DNA of 64,000 bases from Planctomycetota bacterium. GTDB taxonomy: Bacteria > Planctomycetota > MHYJ01 > JACQXL01. Position 1 is the first letter of the stretch. Each line of letters opens with the position of its first letter. Location of the stretch: contig JACRIK010000012.1 in NCBI GenBank assembly GCA_016235865.1, positions 50,448 to 114,447 of the forward strand, read 5' to 3'. The notes under the pieces were generated by a model. The model was not told the DNA's origin and did no database searches. It was given only the letters and a program-made list of their open reading frames with translations. Both the position numbers and the translations under genes were made by a program. Positions 21,325 to 30,028 of the stretch are shown here, piece by piece.

Positions 21325-22029
21325 ATGAGCGACAATAAATGTTCAGATCCGTTTTGTTCCCATCACCATTCCGAGATGCCGCCCCAAGGGCGGTTTAAGT
21401 GGATATTAAAGGAACTCCTGCATCACCTGCCTTTTTCCGTCCTCAGCGCCCTCGTCGGCATCGCCATTATCGCCGGCCTGACTATGGCGGGCAAGGTCCG
21501 GCATCTGGTCAATATTTTCCATCTCTTTCACCCGACCCATCTTCTCCTGAGCGCCGTTGCCACCACCGCTATGTTTAGGAGATTGTCAGCACGAAAATTA
21601 TCTTCATTTTCCACGCTCCACGCTATACGCTACACGCTCTACGCCTCCTTTGTCGGGTTTACCGGCAGCGTGGTCCTGTGTTCCCTGAGCGATATTGTCC
21701 TGCCGTATCTGTGCGGCAACCTGTTCGGCGGCAATATGGCCTGGCACTTCTGCCTGGCCGAGCACTCGATGCTCGTCCTGCCCTTTGTATTTATCGGAAT
21801 CCTGATTGGTTTCTGGAGCGGTGTCTATGTCCGCTATAGCACCTTTTTATCCCATTCCGGGCACGTCCTGGTCAGCACCATGGCTACGCTTCTTTATCTG
21901 GTTGCCTTTGGCATGTCTGACTGGCTGGCCAACTTCGGGATTGTGTTATTGATTACGGTATTCTCGGTGCTGATACCCTGTTGTCTGAGCGATATCGTGT
22001 ATCCGATGCTGTTTATCAGGAGAAGGTAA
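21325..22029 (+). CDS. Multi-pass membrane protein with Cys/His-rich N-terminus
   Basis: 234 residues with about six hydrophobic segments. The N-terminus carries C..PFC.HHH, which could bind a metal. Two similar loops, CSLSDIVLPYL near residue 131 and CCLSDIVYPML near 222, suggest an internal duplication. About twelve residues near 92-106 (STLHAIRYTLYA) come from a dispersed heptamer repeat of the ACGCTCT/ACGCTCC type and are probably a tolerated insertion. The gene lies between array 1 and holA with no operon partner. I do not recognise the family; transport or metal handling would be a guess. Confidence 0.65.
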   Translation: MSDNKCSDPFCSHHHSEMPPQGRFKWILKELLHHLPFSVLSALVGIAIIAGLTMAGKVRHLVNIFHLFHPTHLLLSAVATTAMFRRLSARKLSSFSTLHAIRYTLYASFVGFTGSVVLCSLSDIVLPYLCGNLFGGNMAWHFCLAEHSMLVLPFVFIGILIGFWSGVYVRYSTFLSHSGHVLVSTMATLLYLVAFGMSDWLANFGIVLLITVFSVLIPCCLSDIVYPMLFIRRR

Positions 22030-22084
22030 GATAAGGAAATGAACTTATAGCGTTTGGTGTTATGCGCTTTGTGTCTTCATTAAG

Positions 22085-22116
22085 ACGCTCTACGCTCTAC
22101 GCTCTACGCTTAACGC
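22085..22116 (+). repeat. Heptamer microsatellite
   Basis: Four tandem copies of ACGCTCT, the last degenerate, just before holA. Related stretches occur inside the upstream membrane protein gene (about 21618-21646) and, on the other strand, inside the acyltransferase gene (about 40118-40154). Confidence 0.8.
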
Positions 22117-22119
22117 ACT

Positions 22120-23070
22120 ATGTTATTTGCAGAATTTCTCAAACAGATAAAGTCCTGTTCGGCGGAGCCGCAGCGGAGTCCCGATTATTTCGGGGCTCAG
22201 ACAGTGCCACCGCTTTATATCTTCACCGGCCCGGCCAAACAAGTGGCGGAACTCAAGGAAAAGGGACTGGGGATATTATCCCGGTTGCTAACTGGCGTTG
22301 AAGTGGGCGAGTCAGTCAGGCGCTTTGATACGGCTAATTTCAATGAGCCGGAGTTCTGGACCGAACTCTATGCCGTGCCTTTTCTCAACAAAAGCCGTCT
22401 GGTTCTGTTAAGCGCGGCCGACAAAACCGACTTTATCAATAAGATGGAAAAACCATTGTCTGATTACCTTTCCGGACAGACCTTCTTTACCCGGCTGGTG
22501 ATATTCGCCGATAAATGCGCGGGGTTTTCGGCCCCCTTTAGCCGCCTTTTGGATAAGAAGGGTTGGATTATTGAATGCGAGCCGATTAGGGAAGAGAATC
22601 TGCCGGGCTGGATTGCCAGCCAGTTGAATATCTATAACAAGAAGATTTCATTGTCCGCGGCCGGATTGCTGGCGGAAAAGACCGGCAATGACCTGGCCCG
22701 GATAGACGCCGTCCTGAAAAAGCTGGTCCTTTTCCATAAGGATGACGGGATAATTTCTGCCGAATCAATACGTGATTTTGTTGACACCGAGAAGGACTTT
22801 GATATAAAGGAGTTGAGCAATGCCATTATTAACCGGCAGCCGGATCTGGCGCTTAAGGTCGCCAATCAACTGTTGAGGAAAGGGGAGTCGGTTAACAGGA
22901 TTCTGGGGTTTTTGCGCGGGGCCTTTGCCTATAACGCCAGATACCGGAATAACAACGCCCTGCTGTTATCGCGCTATAATAAATTGTTAGCCGCCGACCT
23001 GGCCATAAAGACCGGCCGGCTCCCGGAAGACCTGGCCTTGCAGACACTGGTAGTGAAATTAAGCAGATAG
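22120..23070 (+). CDS. holA: DNA polymerase III delta subunit
   Basis: This is the clamp-loader delta subunit, which opens the sliding clamp within the gamma/tau complex. Its 316 residues show the family layout: YIFTGPAK near the start where the P-loop-like fold lies, a middle AAA+ lid, and a C-terminal helical collar (ELSNAIINRQPDLALKVANQLL). Residues ~11-28 (CSAEPQRSPDYFGAQT) are coded by a dispersed repeat containing GGCGGAGCCGCAGCGGAGTC and are not expected in HolA. The zinc-ribbon gene follows four bases after the stop, so the two are probably co-transcribed. DnaX, its partner, is encoded at 54 kb in this window. Confidence 0.88.
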   Translation: MLFAEFLKQIKSCSAEPQRSPDYFGAQTVPPLYIFTGPAKQVAELKEKGLGILSRLLTGVEVGESVRRFDTANFNEPEFWTELYAVPFLNKSRLVLLSAADKTDFINKMEKPLSDYLSGQTFFTRLVIFADKCAGFSAPFSRLLDKKGWIIECEPIREENLPGWIASQLNIYNKKISLSAAGLLAEKTGNDLARIDAVLKKLVLFHKDDGIISAESIRDFVDTEKDFDIKELSNAIINRQPDLALKVANQLLRKGESVNRILGFLRGAFAYNARYRNNNALLLSRYNKLLAADLAIKTGRLPEDLALQTLVVKLSR

Positions 23071-23074
23071 TTAT

Positions 23075-23296
23075 ATGGTAGGTTTTTGTATTCATTGCGG
23101 AGCCAGCACGCCGAACGAATTCGTGGTTGTCAACGGCGAGACTCTGCCGAGTCCTTATGTCCGCTGTTCCTATTGCGGCAAGATGGCCGGTATCAGGGAT
23201 AAGATGGAAGATGACCACATCTGGCTGGAAGTGCTGGAAAAAACAGGCGAAGTAGCCGTCAAGGACGGTAAAATCGCCTCATCCCAAATCGCATAG
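23075..23296 (+). CDS. Small zinc-ribbon protein
   Basis: 73 residues with two CxxC knuckles (C5/C8 and C31/C34), predicted to hold one zinc ion. It starts four bases after holA. No catalytic motif is visible. It could be a nucleic-acid or protein adaptor. Function unknown. Confidence 0.7.
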   Translation: MVGFCIHCGASTPNEFVVVNGETLPSPYVRCSYCGKMAGIRDKMEDDHIWLEVLEKTGEVAVKDGKIASSQIA

Positions 23297-23312
23297 CAAC
23301 GTTACTTCTTAT

Positions 23313-23386
23313 AATCGGCTGGAGCGCAACGGCTTACCGGCTCTTATCACGTTCATAAGACCTTAGATGCGAGGTGAGAGCCGATT
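23313..23386. repeat. Stem-loop repeat between convergent genes
   Basis: AATCGGCT (23313-23320) pairs with AGCCGATT (23379-23386), with smaller stems inside. The left half contains GGAGCGCAACGG and GGCTCTTATC, matching the dispersed hairpin family also seen at 37774 and elsewhere. It sits between convergent holA-side genes and rplJ, where a bidirectional terminator would be expected. Confidence 0.55.
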
Positions 23387-23427
23387 GGAATCATGCTTTG
23401 GCAATTCCCATTATTTCTGACGGGAAG

Positions 23428-23955
23428 TTATGTGCGGGGCTTGGCAGCGTATTGATTCAATGCCCTCGGGAATTTGGCAATCAATTCTGAAAGGCCCCGG
23501 GCTAATCTGGTGGTCGGCGACTTGAAGGCGCCGGCTAAATGAGCCAGTAATACCTCCCGGGAAGGCAACAGGGCCAGTTTCTTTACCTCTCCGACGCTAA
23601 TGGCCTTGCCTTCGGCATAACCGCCTTTGATTTCCGGCAGCTTGTTCTTGGCGGTCCAGCTGACTAACCGCTTGGCCGTGCCGATACTGTCGACTTCGTT
23701 GGAATAAACCAGGGCAATCGGGACATTCATAAACGGGCTGAACCGGTCAAACTGGACGCCTTTCTTTGTGGCCACTTTCCTGAGCAGGGTGTTCTTTACC
23801 ACATTGACATTTATTTTGCTTTCCTTGAGGAATGAGCGGAATTTGTTCAGCTCGCTGGCCTTCATGCCGCGGTAATCGACCAGGAAGCAATGGTCTATGG
23901 AATCGTACCGGCCTGACAATTCTTTTACTACTTTAGTCTTCAGTTTCTTGGACAT
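23428..23955 (-). CDS. rplJ: Ribosomal protein L10
   Basis: Forms the base of the L7/L12 stalk that recruits translation factors. The 175 residues fit the family: N-terminal KTKVVKELSGRYDSIDHCFLVDYRG, the VVKNTLLRKV segment and a C-terminal helix for L12 binding. It is the last gene of a minus-strand block after rplK and rplA. In most bacteria rplL and rpoBC follow directly; here they do not, and a convergent zinc-ribbon gene comes next. Confidence 0.95.
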   Translation of the reverse strand: MSKKLKTKVVKELSGRYDSIDHCFLVDYRGMKASELNKFRSFLKESKINVNVVKNTLLRKVATKKGVQFDRFSPFMNVPIALVYSNEVDSIGTAKRLVSWTAKNKLPEIKGGYAEGKAISVGEVKKLALLPSREVLLAHLAGAFKSPTTRLARGLSELIAKFPRALNQYAAKPRT

Positions 23956-23983
23956 AACTTTTTCCCCTATCTTTTTACCCGGA

Positions 23984-24715
23984 TTATTTAATCTTTATTG
24001 CCAGTCCCGGTCCCATGGTTGATGATATCGTAATACTCCTGATAAAATCACCCTTAACGCCGGCCGGCCGGTGCGATTTAATATGTTCTACGGCCGTATT
24101 GATATTTACTTCTAAATCCGGGGGCGAAAAAGACACCTTGCCCACCGGCATATGGATATTACCGTCGGCATCGGTCCGGTATTCGGTTTTTCCCGCCTTG
24201 AATTCCTTCACGGCCACCTTGATTTCATCGGTGACGGTCCCGGTCTTGGGCGACGGCATCTTGCCGGCCGGGCCGAGCACTTTGCCGAGTTTGCTGACCT
24301 GTTTCATCAGGTTGGGCGGCGCGATGGCCACGTCAAAATCGGTCCAACCGCCTTCTATTTTCTTGATTAGTTCGTCAAGCCCGACTTCATCGGCTCCGGC
24401 CGCCCGGGCTTCCTCCGCCTCTTTGCCGGCCGCAAAGACTATAACCTTACGGGTCCTGCCGATGCCCTTGGGAAAACTCAACGAGCCGCGCATGGCCTGC
24501 TCGCTTTTCTTGGTATCAATGCCCAAACGGATAGCCACTTCCACGGTGGCGTCGAATTTCACCGGCGGCAGGGACTTTAAGGTGGTTACCGCTTCGGGTA
24601 TGGTATAGAATTTCTTCTTGCCCTCTGTTTTCGGCTTGCCTGTTTCAGCGGTCGGGGCTTTGACCCCGGTCAGCTGGGCGGTTATTTTCTGGTATCGTTT
24701 ACTTCTTTTCTTCAT
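23984..24715 (-). CDS. rplA: Ribosomal protein L1
   Basis: L1 stalk protein of the large subunit, which helps release deacylated tRNA and often represses its own operon. The 243 residues include [33 protein letters not shown] and the C-terminal STMGPG.AI signature. A Lys-rich, low-complexity N-terminal part of about 35 residues precedes the conserved start. Its first codons overlap the end of rplK by 17 bases, which suggests translational coupling. Confidence 0.96.
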   Translation of the reverse strand: MKKRSKRYQKITAQLTGVKAPTAETGKPKTEGKKKFYTIPEAVTTLKSLPPVKFDATVEVAIRLGIDTKKSEQAMRGSLSFPKGIGRTRKVIVFAAGKEAEEARAAGADEVGLDELIKKIEGGWTDFDVAIAPPNLMKQVSKLGKVLGPAGKMPSPKTGTVTDEIKVAVKEFKAGKTEYRTDADGNIHMPVGKVSFSPPDLEVNINTAVEHIKSHRPAGVKGDFIRSITISSTMGPGLAIKIK

Positions 24716-25136
24716 CTGCTACCTCAATTCCCATATTCCGGGCTGTGCCCTCTATTATTTTTACCGCCTTATCCAGGTCAGTGGTATTAAGGTCCTTGAT
24801 TTTGGTCTTGGCAATCTCGCGGACCTGTTGTTTGCTTACCTTGCCGACCTTGACTTTATTCGGTTCGCCCGACCCCTGAGCCAACCCGGCCGCCTTTTTA
24901 AGCAGGACCGAGGCCGGCGGCGTCTTCATTATAAAATCAAAGGAACGGTCTTTGTATATTGTAATTACCACCGGGGTAACGATTCCCTGGTTGTTCTTGG
25001 TCAAGGCATTAAAGCGGGTGACAAATTCACCGATATTAACGCCGTGCTGTCCCAACGCCGGTCCGACCGGCGGGGCAGGGGTGGCTTGGCCACCCGGGCA
25101 TTGTAACTTCACCACCGCTTTTACTTCTTTCGCCAT
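24699..25136 (-). CDS. rplK: Ribosomal protein L11
   Basis: Binds the GTPase-associated region of 23S rRNA. The 145 residues show [24 protein letters not shown] (family signature), [16 protein letters not shown] and the C-terminal rRNA-binding domain ending in EGTARNMGI. It overlaps rplA. An M42 peptidase gene lies between it and nusG, an unusual interruption. Confidence 0.96.
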   Translation of the reverse strand: MAKEVKAVVKLQCPGGQATPAPPVGPALGQHGVNIGEFVTRFNALTKNNQGIVTPVVITIYKDRSFDFIMKTPPASVLLKKAAGLAQGSGEPNKVKVGKVSKQQVREIAKTKIKDLNTTDLDKAVKIIEGTARNMGIEVADEEKK

Positions 25137-25228
25137 AAGATTAATCCTTCCTTAAATACACAATACCAACCCGGTATTACCATCAAAGGTTTCCCACTAT
25201 AATAATTTCTGTTACTGATGTAAAGAAA

Positions 25229-26293
25229 TTACGGTATAAAACTGATATTCGGAGTTAATTTAAGGGTAAACGCCGCCAGTAATTTTGAGGTATTTTCCAG
25301 GTCGGATAACGCAATCACCTCTATCGGAGTGTGCATATAACGGTTCGGAACGCTGACCAGTCCGGCCGCCACGCCGCTTTTGTTCATCTGGATGGCGTTA
25401 GCGTCGGTTCCGGTGGCGCCCGGCGCGGCCTCAATCTGGCAGGAGATTTTATTGCTCTTGGCCGTATTGGTTAGTATCTCAAAAACCATCGGATTGATAT
25501 TCGGCCCGCGCGAGATGACCGGTCCGGAGCCCAGTTTTATATCGCCGATTCTTTTGGGATTGGAATCCGGATGGTCCGTCGCGAAGGTAACGTCGATGGC
25601 AATGCCGACGTCCGGGCTGATGCCGTAGGCGCTGGTCCGGGCGCCCCGGATGCCGATTTCTTCCTGGACGGTCGAGACCCCGAAAACCGCGGCCTTCGGG
25701 CGCTGCCTGGAGATTAATCTTAATGTTTCAGCCACCACAAAGGCGCCCATCTTATCGTCAAAACCGCGGGCCACGATCAGGTCGTTCTTGAGATTCTCAA
25801 ACCCGACCGCGAAGGTTATCGGATCGCCGATATCGATTATTTTCTCCACCTCGGCCTTATTCTTGGCGCCGATATCAAGCCAGAGAGAATAAATCTTGGG
25901 ACTGCCGGCTGATTTGCGTTCCTCTTCCTCCATCAGGTGGATGGCTTTCTTGCCGACCACGCCCAAAACGGGGCCTTTCTTGGTATGGATGTGAAATCTC
26001 TGGCCCGGCAGGATGCCGGTGTCAATGCCGCCGATGGCGCCGAAATAGATGTAGCCTTTGTCGTCAATATAGCGCACCATCAGGCCGATTTCATCGCAAT
26101 GCCCGCTGAACATCAGGCGCGGCTTGCCCTTGGGATTGATGACCGCGATGGCGTTGCCGTGCACGTCCTTCTTTATCTCGTCAACAAAGGGGCGGACGTA
26201 TTTGCACCAGATTTCCTGGGTCGGTTGTTCGTAGCCGGACGGGCTCGGGGAATTAACCAGTTCCTTCAGGAAATTCAGCGATTTTGATTCCAT
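25229..26293 (-). CDS. M42-family metallo-aminopeptidase
   Basis: 354 residues of the M42 (FrvX/deblocking aminopeptidase) family, which form large tetrahedral complexes that trim peptides in the cytoplasm. Visible features are SGHCDEIG with H65 and D67, RGFDDKMGA, the catalytic-base motif VQEEIGIRGA, DVTFATDHPD and a late MHTPIE histidine, which together supply the two-metal site. It starts 21 bases after nusG and ends 92 bases before rplK, so it sits inside the secE-nusG-rplKAJ transcription unit. Whether it takes part in peptide recycling linked to translation is inference. Confidence 0.88.
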   Translation of the reverse strand: MESKSLNFLKELVNSPSPSGYEQPTQEIWCKYVRPFVDEIKKDVHGNAIAVINPKGKPRLMFSGHCDEIGLMVRYIDDKGYIYFGAIGGIDTGILPGQRFHIHTKKGPVLGVVGKKAIHLMEEEERKSAGSPKIYSLWLDIGAKNKAEVEKIIDIGDPITFAVGFENLKNDLIVARGFDDKMGAFVVAETLRLISRQRPKAAVFGVSTVQEEIGIRGARTSAYGISPDVGIAIDVTFATDHPDSNPKRIGDIKLGSGPVISRGPNINPMVFEILTNTAKSNKISCQIEAAPGATGTDANAIQMNKSGVAAGLVSVPNRYMHTPIEVIALSDLENTSKLLAAFTLKLTPNISFIP

Positions 26294-26314
26294 AGGATAA
26301 ACTCCTTCGGATGC

Positions 26315-26848
26315 TTAAATCGATTCAATCTGCCAGTAACCTAATTCCACTGAGGTCGGGCGGTTGAATACGATAATATTTACTTTTACCATTCCTTTTG
26401 AGGGGATAATCTCGTCCACTACGCCTTCAAAGGTCTCAAACGGCCCCTCTTTGATTTTGACGTTCTCGCCTTTCTTGAACTTGATTTTTATGTCCGCTTC
26501 CGCGCCGGAAGATGTCGTGGCGTCGCCGAGCAGGATTTGTTCTATTTCCGGCGCCTTTACCGGCGTGGGGTTACGGTCGCCCAGGAAATTTGTCACGCCC
26601 GGCGTTTCCTTGACGAATAGCCAGACCTGTTCGCTCATATCCGTTTCCACGAAGACGTAGCCGGGATATTTTTTACGCTCAACCACCTTTTTCTGCTTGC
26701 CCCTGAGTTCCGTTATTCGTTCCTTGGGCACCAGCACCTTGAAAATGGTAGATTCCATCCCTTTTGATTTAATCCGTTCTTCCAAGGCATTTCTGGTAAA
26801 TTCTTCTTTATTTGTCGGTGTTATAACCACATACCAATTCTTAGCCAC
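26315..26848 (-). CDS. nusG: Transcription antitermination factor NusG
   Basis: 177 residues with the NGN domain (MAKNWYVVITPTNKE, YPGYVFVE, VTNFLGDRNPTPV) followed by the C-terminal KOW domain (FKKGENVKIKEGPFETFEG). NusG links RNA polymerase to ribosomes or Rho. It follows secE in the usual order, with a hairpin in the 112-base gap. Confidence 0.95.
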   Translation of the reverse strand: MAKNWYVVITPTNKEEFTRNALEERIKSKGMESTIFKVLVPKERITELRGKQKKVVERKKYPGYVFVETDMSEQVWLFVKETPGVTNFLGDRNPTPVKAPEIEQILLGDATTSSGAEADIKIKFKKGENVKIKEGPFETFEGVVDEIIPSKGMVKVNIIVFNRPTSVELGYWQIESI

Positions 26849-26934
26849 GGATGACCTCTTTCTTTGTATGGCGCCAGATGCGCCGTTATCAATGCACTAT
26901 CTGTCGGGATAATTCCTCAACGATATGCTGTTTG

Positions 26935-26959
26935 CCCGGGACATAACTTATGTGCCGGG
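26935..26959 (-). promoter_or_regulatory. Hairpin in the secE-nusG gap
   Basis: CCCGG-ACATA pairs with TATGT-CCGGG, with one mismatch and a three-base loop, starting one base after the secE stop in the direction of transcription. No T-run follows. It could attenuate or protect the mRNA between secE and nusG. Confidence 0.45.
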
Positions 26960-26960
26960 T

Positions 26961-27443
26961 TTATTGCAGATAGATCAGTTTCATAATTTGCGTGAGCAGC
27001 CTATCGACGATAAATATAAACATGCCGATCACGACGACCGAAACAATAACGGCAATCGAAGACCCCCAGTATTCATTCTTGGGAGGCCAGGAAACCTTCT
27101 TGAGTTCAAATTCGGTTTCAATCAGGAAATCAGCCGGTTTAGGGCCATTGATGACGAAACGGTTTATAATAATGACGACCAGAATAAACAATGTCACAGA
27201 GATAAGGGTTCCTATCGTAATATTCACCTCGAAAAACGGGATGGTATATAAGGCGTCACTGCCCATCAGTTGCTGGACGGTATAGCCCCAGAAGGTCTTT
27301 TGGGGCGGTATCGTGGTTATATTTTCAGGCGGGATATAATAGAAAAGCGAGACGCACCCGAACAGGGTAAAGAGGGTAGCCATGGCCCAGGTGACAAAGC
27401 GGATTATCAGGCCTTCTCTTTCTTTGTAAGTAATCAGTTTCAT
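26961..27443 (-). CDS. secE: Preprotein translocase subunit SecE, N-terminally extended
   Basis: SecE clamps the SecY channel in the inner membrane. The conserved part is the last ~60 residues: ADFLIETEFELKKVSWP, then the helix near 126-148. The protein has 160 residues, while common bacterial SecE has about 60-130. The extra N-terminal 100 residues contain two more hydrophobic helices, about 15-36 and 76-97, with a periplasmic-size loop between them. This gives three predicted membrane segments. It lies between tRNA-Trp and nusG, the usual SecE position. Confidence 0.88.
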   Translation of the reverse strand: MKLITYKEREGLIIRFVTWAMATLFTLFGCVSLFYYIPPENITTIPPQKTFWGYTVQQLMGSDALYTIPFFEVNITIGTLISVTLFILVVIIINRFVINGPKPADFLIETEFELKKVSWPPKNEYWGSSIAVIVSVVVIGMFIFIVDRLLTQIMKLIYLQ

Positions 27444-27498
27444 AATTTATATCAATCCGGGATATTATTCTCCGACCGTTTCCTGGCAGGGGGGAAAC

Positions 27499-27571
27499 AG
27501 GTCTGGAGGGACTCGAACCCCCAACATACGGTTTTGGAAACCGTCGCTCTACCAATTGGAGCTACAGACCT
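27499..27571 (-). tRNA. tRNA-Trp (CCA)
   Basis: A 73-base cloverleaf with acceptor arms AGGTCTG and CAGACCT, anticodon CCA, and a T-arm with GGTTCGAGTCC. It lies between rpmG and secE. CCA is not encoded at the 3' end. Confidence 0.95.
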
Positions 27572-27583
27572 ATAGTAATCCAA

Positions 27584-27733
27584 TTATTTCTTTTTCTCTT
27601 TATGGGGCGTATGAGCCCGGCAAATACGGCAGAATTTCTTCAACTCGAGCTTTGCCTGTTTCTTCGTATTCTTGCTGGTGCGGTAATACCGGTTGCCGCA
27701 CTTGGTACACTCAAGAAAAATCCATTCCCTCAT
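27584..27733 (-). CDS. rpmG: Ribosomal protein L33
   Basis: A 49-residue protein read on the minus strand: it starts MREWIFLECTKCGNRYYRT and ends HTPHKEKKK. The pairs CTKC and CRIC show the zinc-binding form of L33. It lies between tuf and tRNA-Trp, the common rpmG-trp-secE-nusG order. The stop codon is only 12 bases before tRNA-Trp. Confidence 0.92.
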   Translation of the reverse strand: MREWIFLECTKCGNRYYRTSKNTKKQAKLELKKFCRICRAHTPHKEKKK

Positions 27734-27861
27734 TTTATCAGCACCAATCTTTCCATGTTATAATGTAAACACTACCGCACAACGGCAATAATGGAACAAG
27801 ATAATCGTATTTATGTGTGTGCATCAGTTCCGCTTAGGCATCTAATTGACCACAACATAAC

Positions 27862-29070
27862 TTATTGCAGAATCTTGGTAACCACACCGGCGCCAACCGT
27901 CTTGCCGCCTTCACGGATGGCAAAACGCTGTTTCTCTTCCATTGCCACAGGCGTAATCAATTCCACGGTCAGGCGGCTATTGTCCCCGGGCATCACCATT
28001 TCCACGCCCTGGGGCAGTGTGACCGCGCCGGTGACATCGGTTGTCCTGAAGAAGAACTGGGGCCTGTAACCGGTGAAGAACGGCGTATGCCGGCCGCCTT
28101 CATCCTTGGACAGGATATAAACTTCGCCTTCAAACTTCACGTGCGGCGTGACTGTGCCCGGCGTACAAAGAACCATACCTCTTTCCAGTTCGTCTTTCTC
28201 CACGCCTCTTAAGAGCACGCCGACGTTGTCGCCGGTAATGCCTTCGTCCAGCAGCTTGTTGAACATTTCCACGCCGGTAACCACGCTCTTCTTGATTTCC
28301 TTGGTGAAACCGATGATGTCAACCGGGTCATTGACTTTAATCCGGCCTCTTTCAATACGGCCGGTGCCGACGGTGCCGCGGCCCTTGATGCTGAATACGT
28401 CTTCGATCTGCATCAGGAAAGGTTTATCTACCTCGCGAACCGGTTCCGGAATAAACTCATCAATGGCGTCCATCAATTTCCAGATAGAACCGCACCACTG
28501 GCATTCTCTCTTGGCGCACATGCATTCCAGCGCCTTTAAGGCCGCGCCTCTGATAATCGGGGTCTTGTCGCCCGGGAAATTATATTTGTTTAACAGGTCC
28601 CTGATCTCCACTTCCACGATATCAAGCAGTTCCGGGTCTTCAACCAAGTCTGTTTTCGACAGGAAGACCACCATGGCCGGAACCTGCACCTGGCGGGCCA
28701 GCAGAACGTGTTCGCGGGTCTGGGGCATCGGGCCGTCCACGCCGGAGACGACCAGGATAGCGCCATCCATCTGGGCGGCGCCGGTAATCATGTTCTTGAT
28801 GTAGTCCGCATGGCCCGGGCAGTCGATATGGGCATAATGCCGCTTGGCTGTGGCATATTCCACGTGGGCGACCATAATGGTCAGAATCTTGGTTTCGCCT
28901 CTTTGCTCGCCGCCCTTGGCAATCTCCGCATATGACCGGGCGTTAGACAGCTTATGCTTGGCCAGAATGTTGGTTATCGTGCTGGTTAAAATGGTCTTCC
29001 CGTGGTCAATATGCCCGATAGTTCCCACGTTCAAGTGGGGTTTAGTCCTGTCAAATTTTTCCTTTGCCAT
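27862..29070 (-). CDS. tuf: Elongation factor Tu, with unusual GTPase residues
   Basis: Delivers aminoacyl-tRNA to the ribosome. The 402 residues cover all three EF-Tu domains: P-loop GHIDHGKT (19-26), switch [11 protein letters not shown] (63-72, keeping the Mg-binding Thr), DCPGHADY, then domains 2 and 3 to the usual C-terminus VVTKILQ. Several normally fixed sites differ. NKCD is SKTD (138-141), the second Thr after the P-loop Lys is Ile, and switch I has extra residues after RG. A short Cys-rich insertion, [11 protein letters not shown] (183-193), follows GAALKALE. A good Shine-Dalgarno GGAG lies upstream. It sits in the classic tRNA-tuf cluster. It could be the main EF-Tu or a diverged second copy. 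Confidence 0.93.
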   Translation of the reverse strand: MAKEKFDRTKPHLNVGTIGHIDHGKTILTSTITNILAKHKLSNARSYAEIAKGGEQRGETKILTIMVAHVEYATAKRHYAHIDCPGHADYIKNMITGAAQMDGAILVVSGVDGPMPQTREHVLLARQVQVPAMVVFLSKTDLVEDPELLDIVEVEIRDLLNKYNFPGDKTPIIRGAALKALECMCAKRECQWCGSIWKLMDAIDEFIPEPVREVDKPFLMQIEDVFSIKGRGTVGTGRIERGRIKVNDPVDIIGFTKEIKKSVVTGVEMFNKLLDEGITGDNVGVLLRGVEKDELERGMVLCTPGTVTPHVKFEGEVYILSKDEGGRHTPFFTGYRPQFFFRTTDVTGAVTLPQGVEMVMPGDNSRLTVELITPVAMEEKQRFAIREGGKTVGAGVVTKILQ

Positions 29071-29105
29071 AAATTGCTCCTTTTCTCTTTATTGTTTTCT
29101 TTCTT

Positions 29106-29178
29106 AGCTGTTGATGGGATTTGCACCCATGACCTCGTCCTTACCAAGGACGTGCTCTACTGGCTGAGCTACAACAGC
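29106..29178 (-). tRNA. tRNA-Thr (GGT)
   Basis: 73 bases, acceptor GCTGTTG/CAACAGC, anticodon GGT, T-loop GTGCAAATC. It is just upstream of tuf, as thrT is in enterobacteria. Confidence 0.94.
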
Positions 29179-29543
29179 ACACTATTAGACGCCCGCATTT
29201 AGCCGGCAGGCAGTCTGGAATTTTTTATATTATTACAATATTGTTTCAACTGTCAAGGAAATAACGGATTTTTGTAAAATTATCTCGCCTGGTATTCCGC
29301 ATCGGCGGGATAAGAAACTGCCCCTCTGGGGTTCCCCCGATGTCCATCGGGGCGGGGTCGAGGGATAACAACCATAGGTCTAACAGTTTCTAAGCGGGCG
29401 ATGGGGTAGGTTTACCCTGATGGTTCCGATATAACATCGGAACCAGAAGGGGACCCACATTATCAGCGCTTTGCATCAACGACCCTTCGTGTTACTCAGG
29501 GTCTAACTGCCAGTAAGTCGCTTCGCTCAAACTGGCAGATAAG
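29179..29543. repeat. Gene-free spacer rich in dispersed palindromes
   Basis: No gene seen. It holds nested inverted repeats: AGAAACTG (about 29311) with CAGTTTCT (about 29384), enclosing CCCCGATG-tcc-ATCGGGG, then GGTTCCGATataacATCGGAACC (about 29420), then CTGCCAGT (29507) with ACTGGCAG (29531). AAGCGGGCGATGGGG near 29392 resembles the 3' end of the neighbouring tRNA-Gly and may be a partial copy. Confidence 0.7.
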
Positions 29544-29614
29544 AGCGGGCGATGGGAATCGAACCCACATTACCAGCTTGGAAGGCTGGGACTTTACCAT
29601 TAAGCTACGCCCGC
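29544..29614 (-). tRNA. tRNA-Gly (TCC)
   Basis: 71 bases, acceptor GCGGGCG/CGCCCGC, anticodon TCC, T-arm GTGGGTTCGATTCCCAT. Part of the Thr-Tyr-Gly-Thr-tuf cluster. Confidence 0.94.
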
Positions 29615-29777
29615 ATTATGGGCTGTTAACCAGCCCGTATCCGAATGGTTGCGTGATGGCGTTACAGCCTGTTATGCCCCGATGTCCATCGGGGCGTAAG
29701 CCGTAGTACTCCCGACAAATACTGTCGGGATATAAGAAATTCTAATCCCGACATTCGTCGGGAAAGAGTTTCTAATA
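29615..29777. repeat. Palindromic repeats between tRNA-Gly and tRNA-Tyr
   Basis: No gene. It contains GCCCCGATG-tcc-ATCGGGGC (about 29675), TCCCGACAaataCTGTCGGGA (about 29708) and TCCCGACattcGTCGGGA (about 29746), all short perfect or near-perfect hairpins. Confidence 0.7.
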
Positions 29778-29859
29778 TGGGCAGGGAGGGATTCGAACCC
29801 CCGAAGGCATCGCCAACAGATTTACAGTCTGTCCCCTTTAACCACTTGGGTACCTGCCC
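29778..29859 (-). tRNA. tRNA-Tyr (GTA)
   Basis: 82 bases with a long variable arm, acceptor GGGCAGG/CCTGCCC, anticodon GTA. Class II tRNA as expected for bacterial Tyr. Confidence 0.94.
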
Positions 29860-30028
29860 CGTTAGAAGCCATGGCGCCTACGGCGTCAGATGGTCACCTT
29901 TGGCGACTTGCTTCTAACGGGGCCTGCCCAAGATTTCTTGCTGTGATGGTTCCAATTACAGCAAATATGTCCCGCCATTTAGCGGGATAACTGCCACTAA
30001 CTCACTACGTTCCTAAGTGGCAGTAAAA
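29860..30028. repeat. Inverted repeats between tRNA-Tyr and tRNA-Thr
   Basis: No gene. CCCCGTTAGAAGC is inverted about 50 bases later as GCTTCTAACGGGG, enclosing a smaller palindrome with GGCGCC. CTGCCACT (29991) pairs with AGTGGCAG (30016), preceded by a CCCGCCATTTAGCGGG hairpin. The second unit belongs to the dispersed family with the TTATCCCG tail, read on the minus strand. Confidence 0.7.

Noticed and set aside
24015..24608. Plus-strand ORF of 197 codons across rplA
   Set aside because: It is the complement of the well-supported L1 gene.
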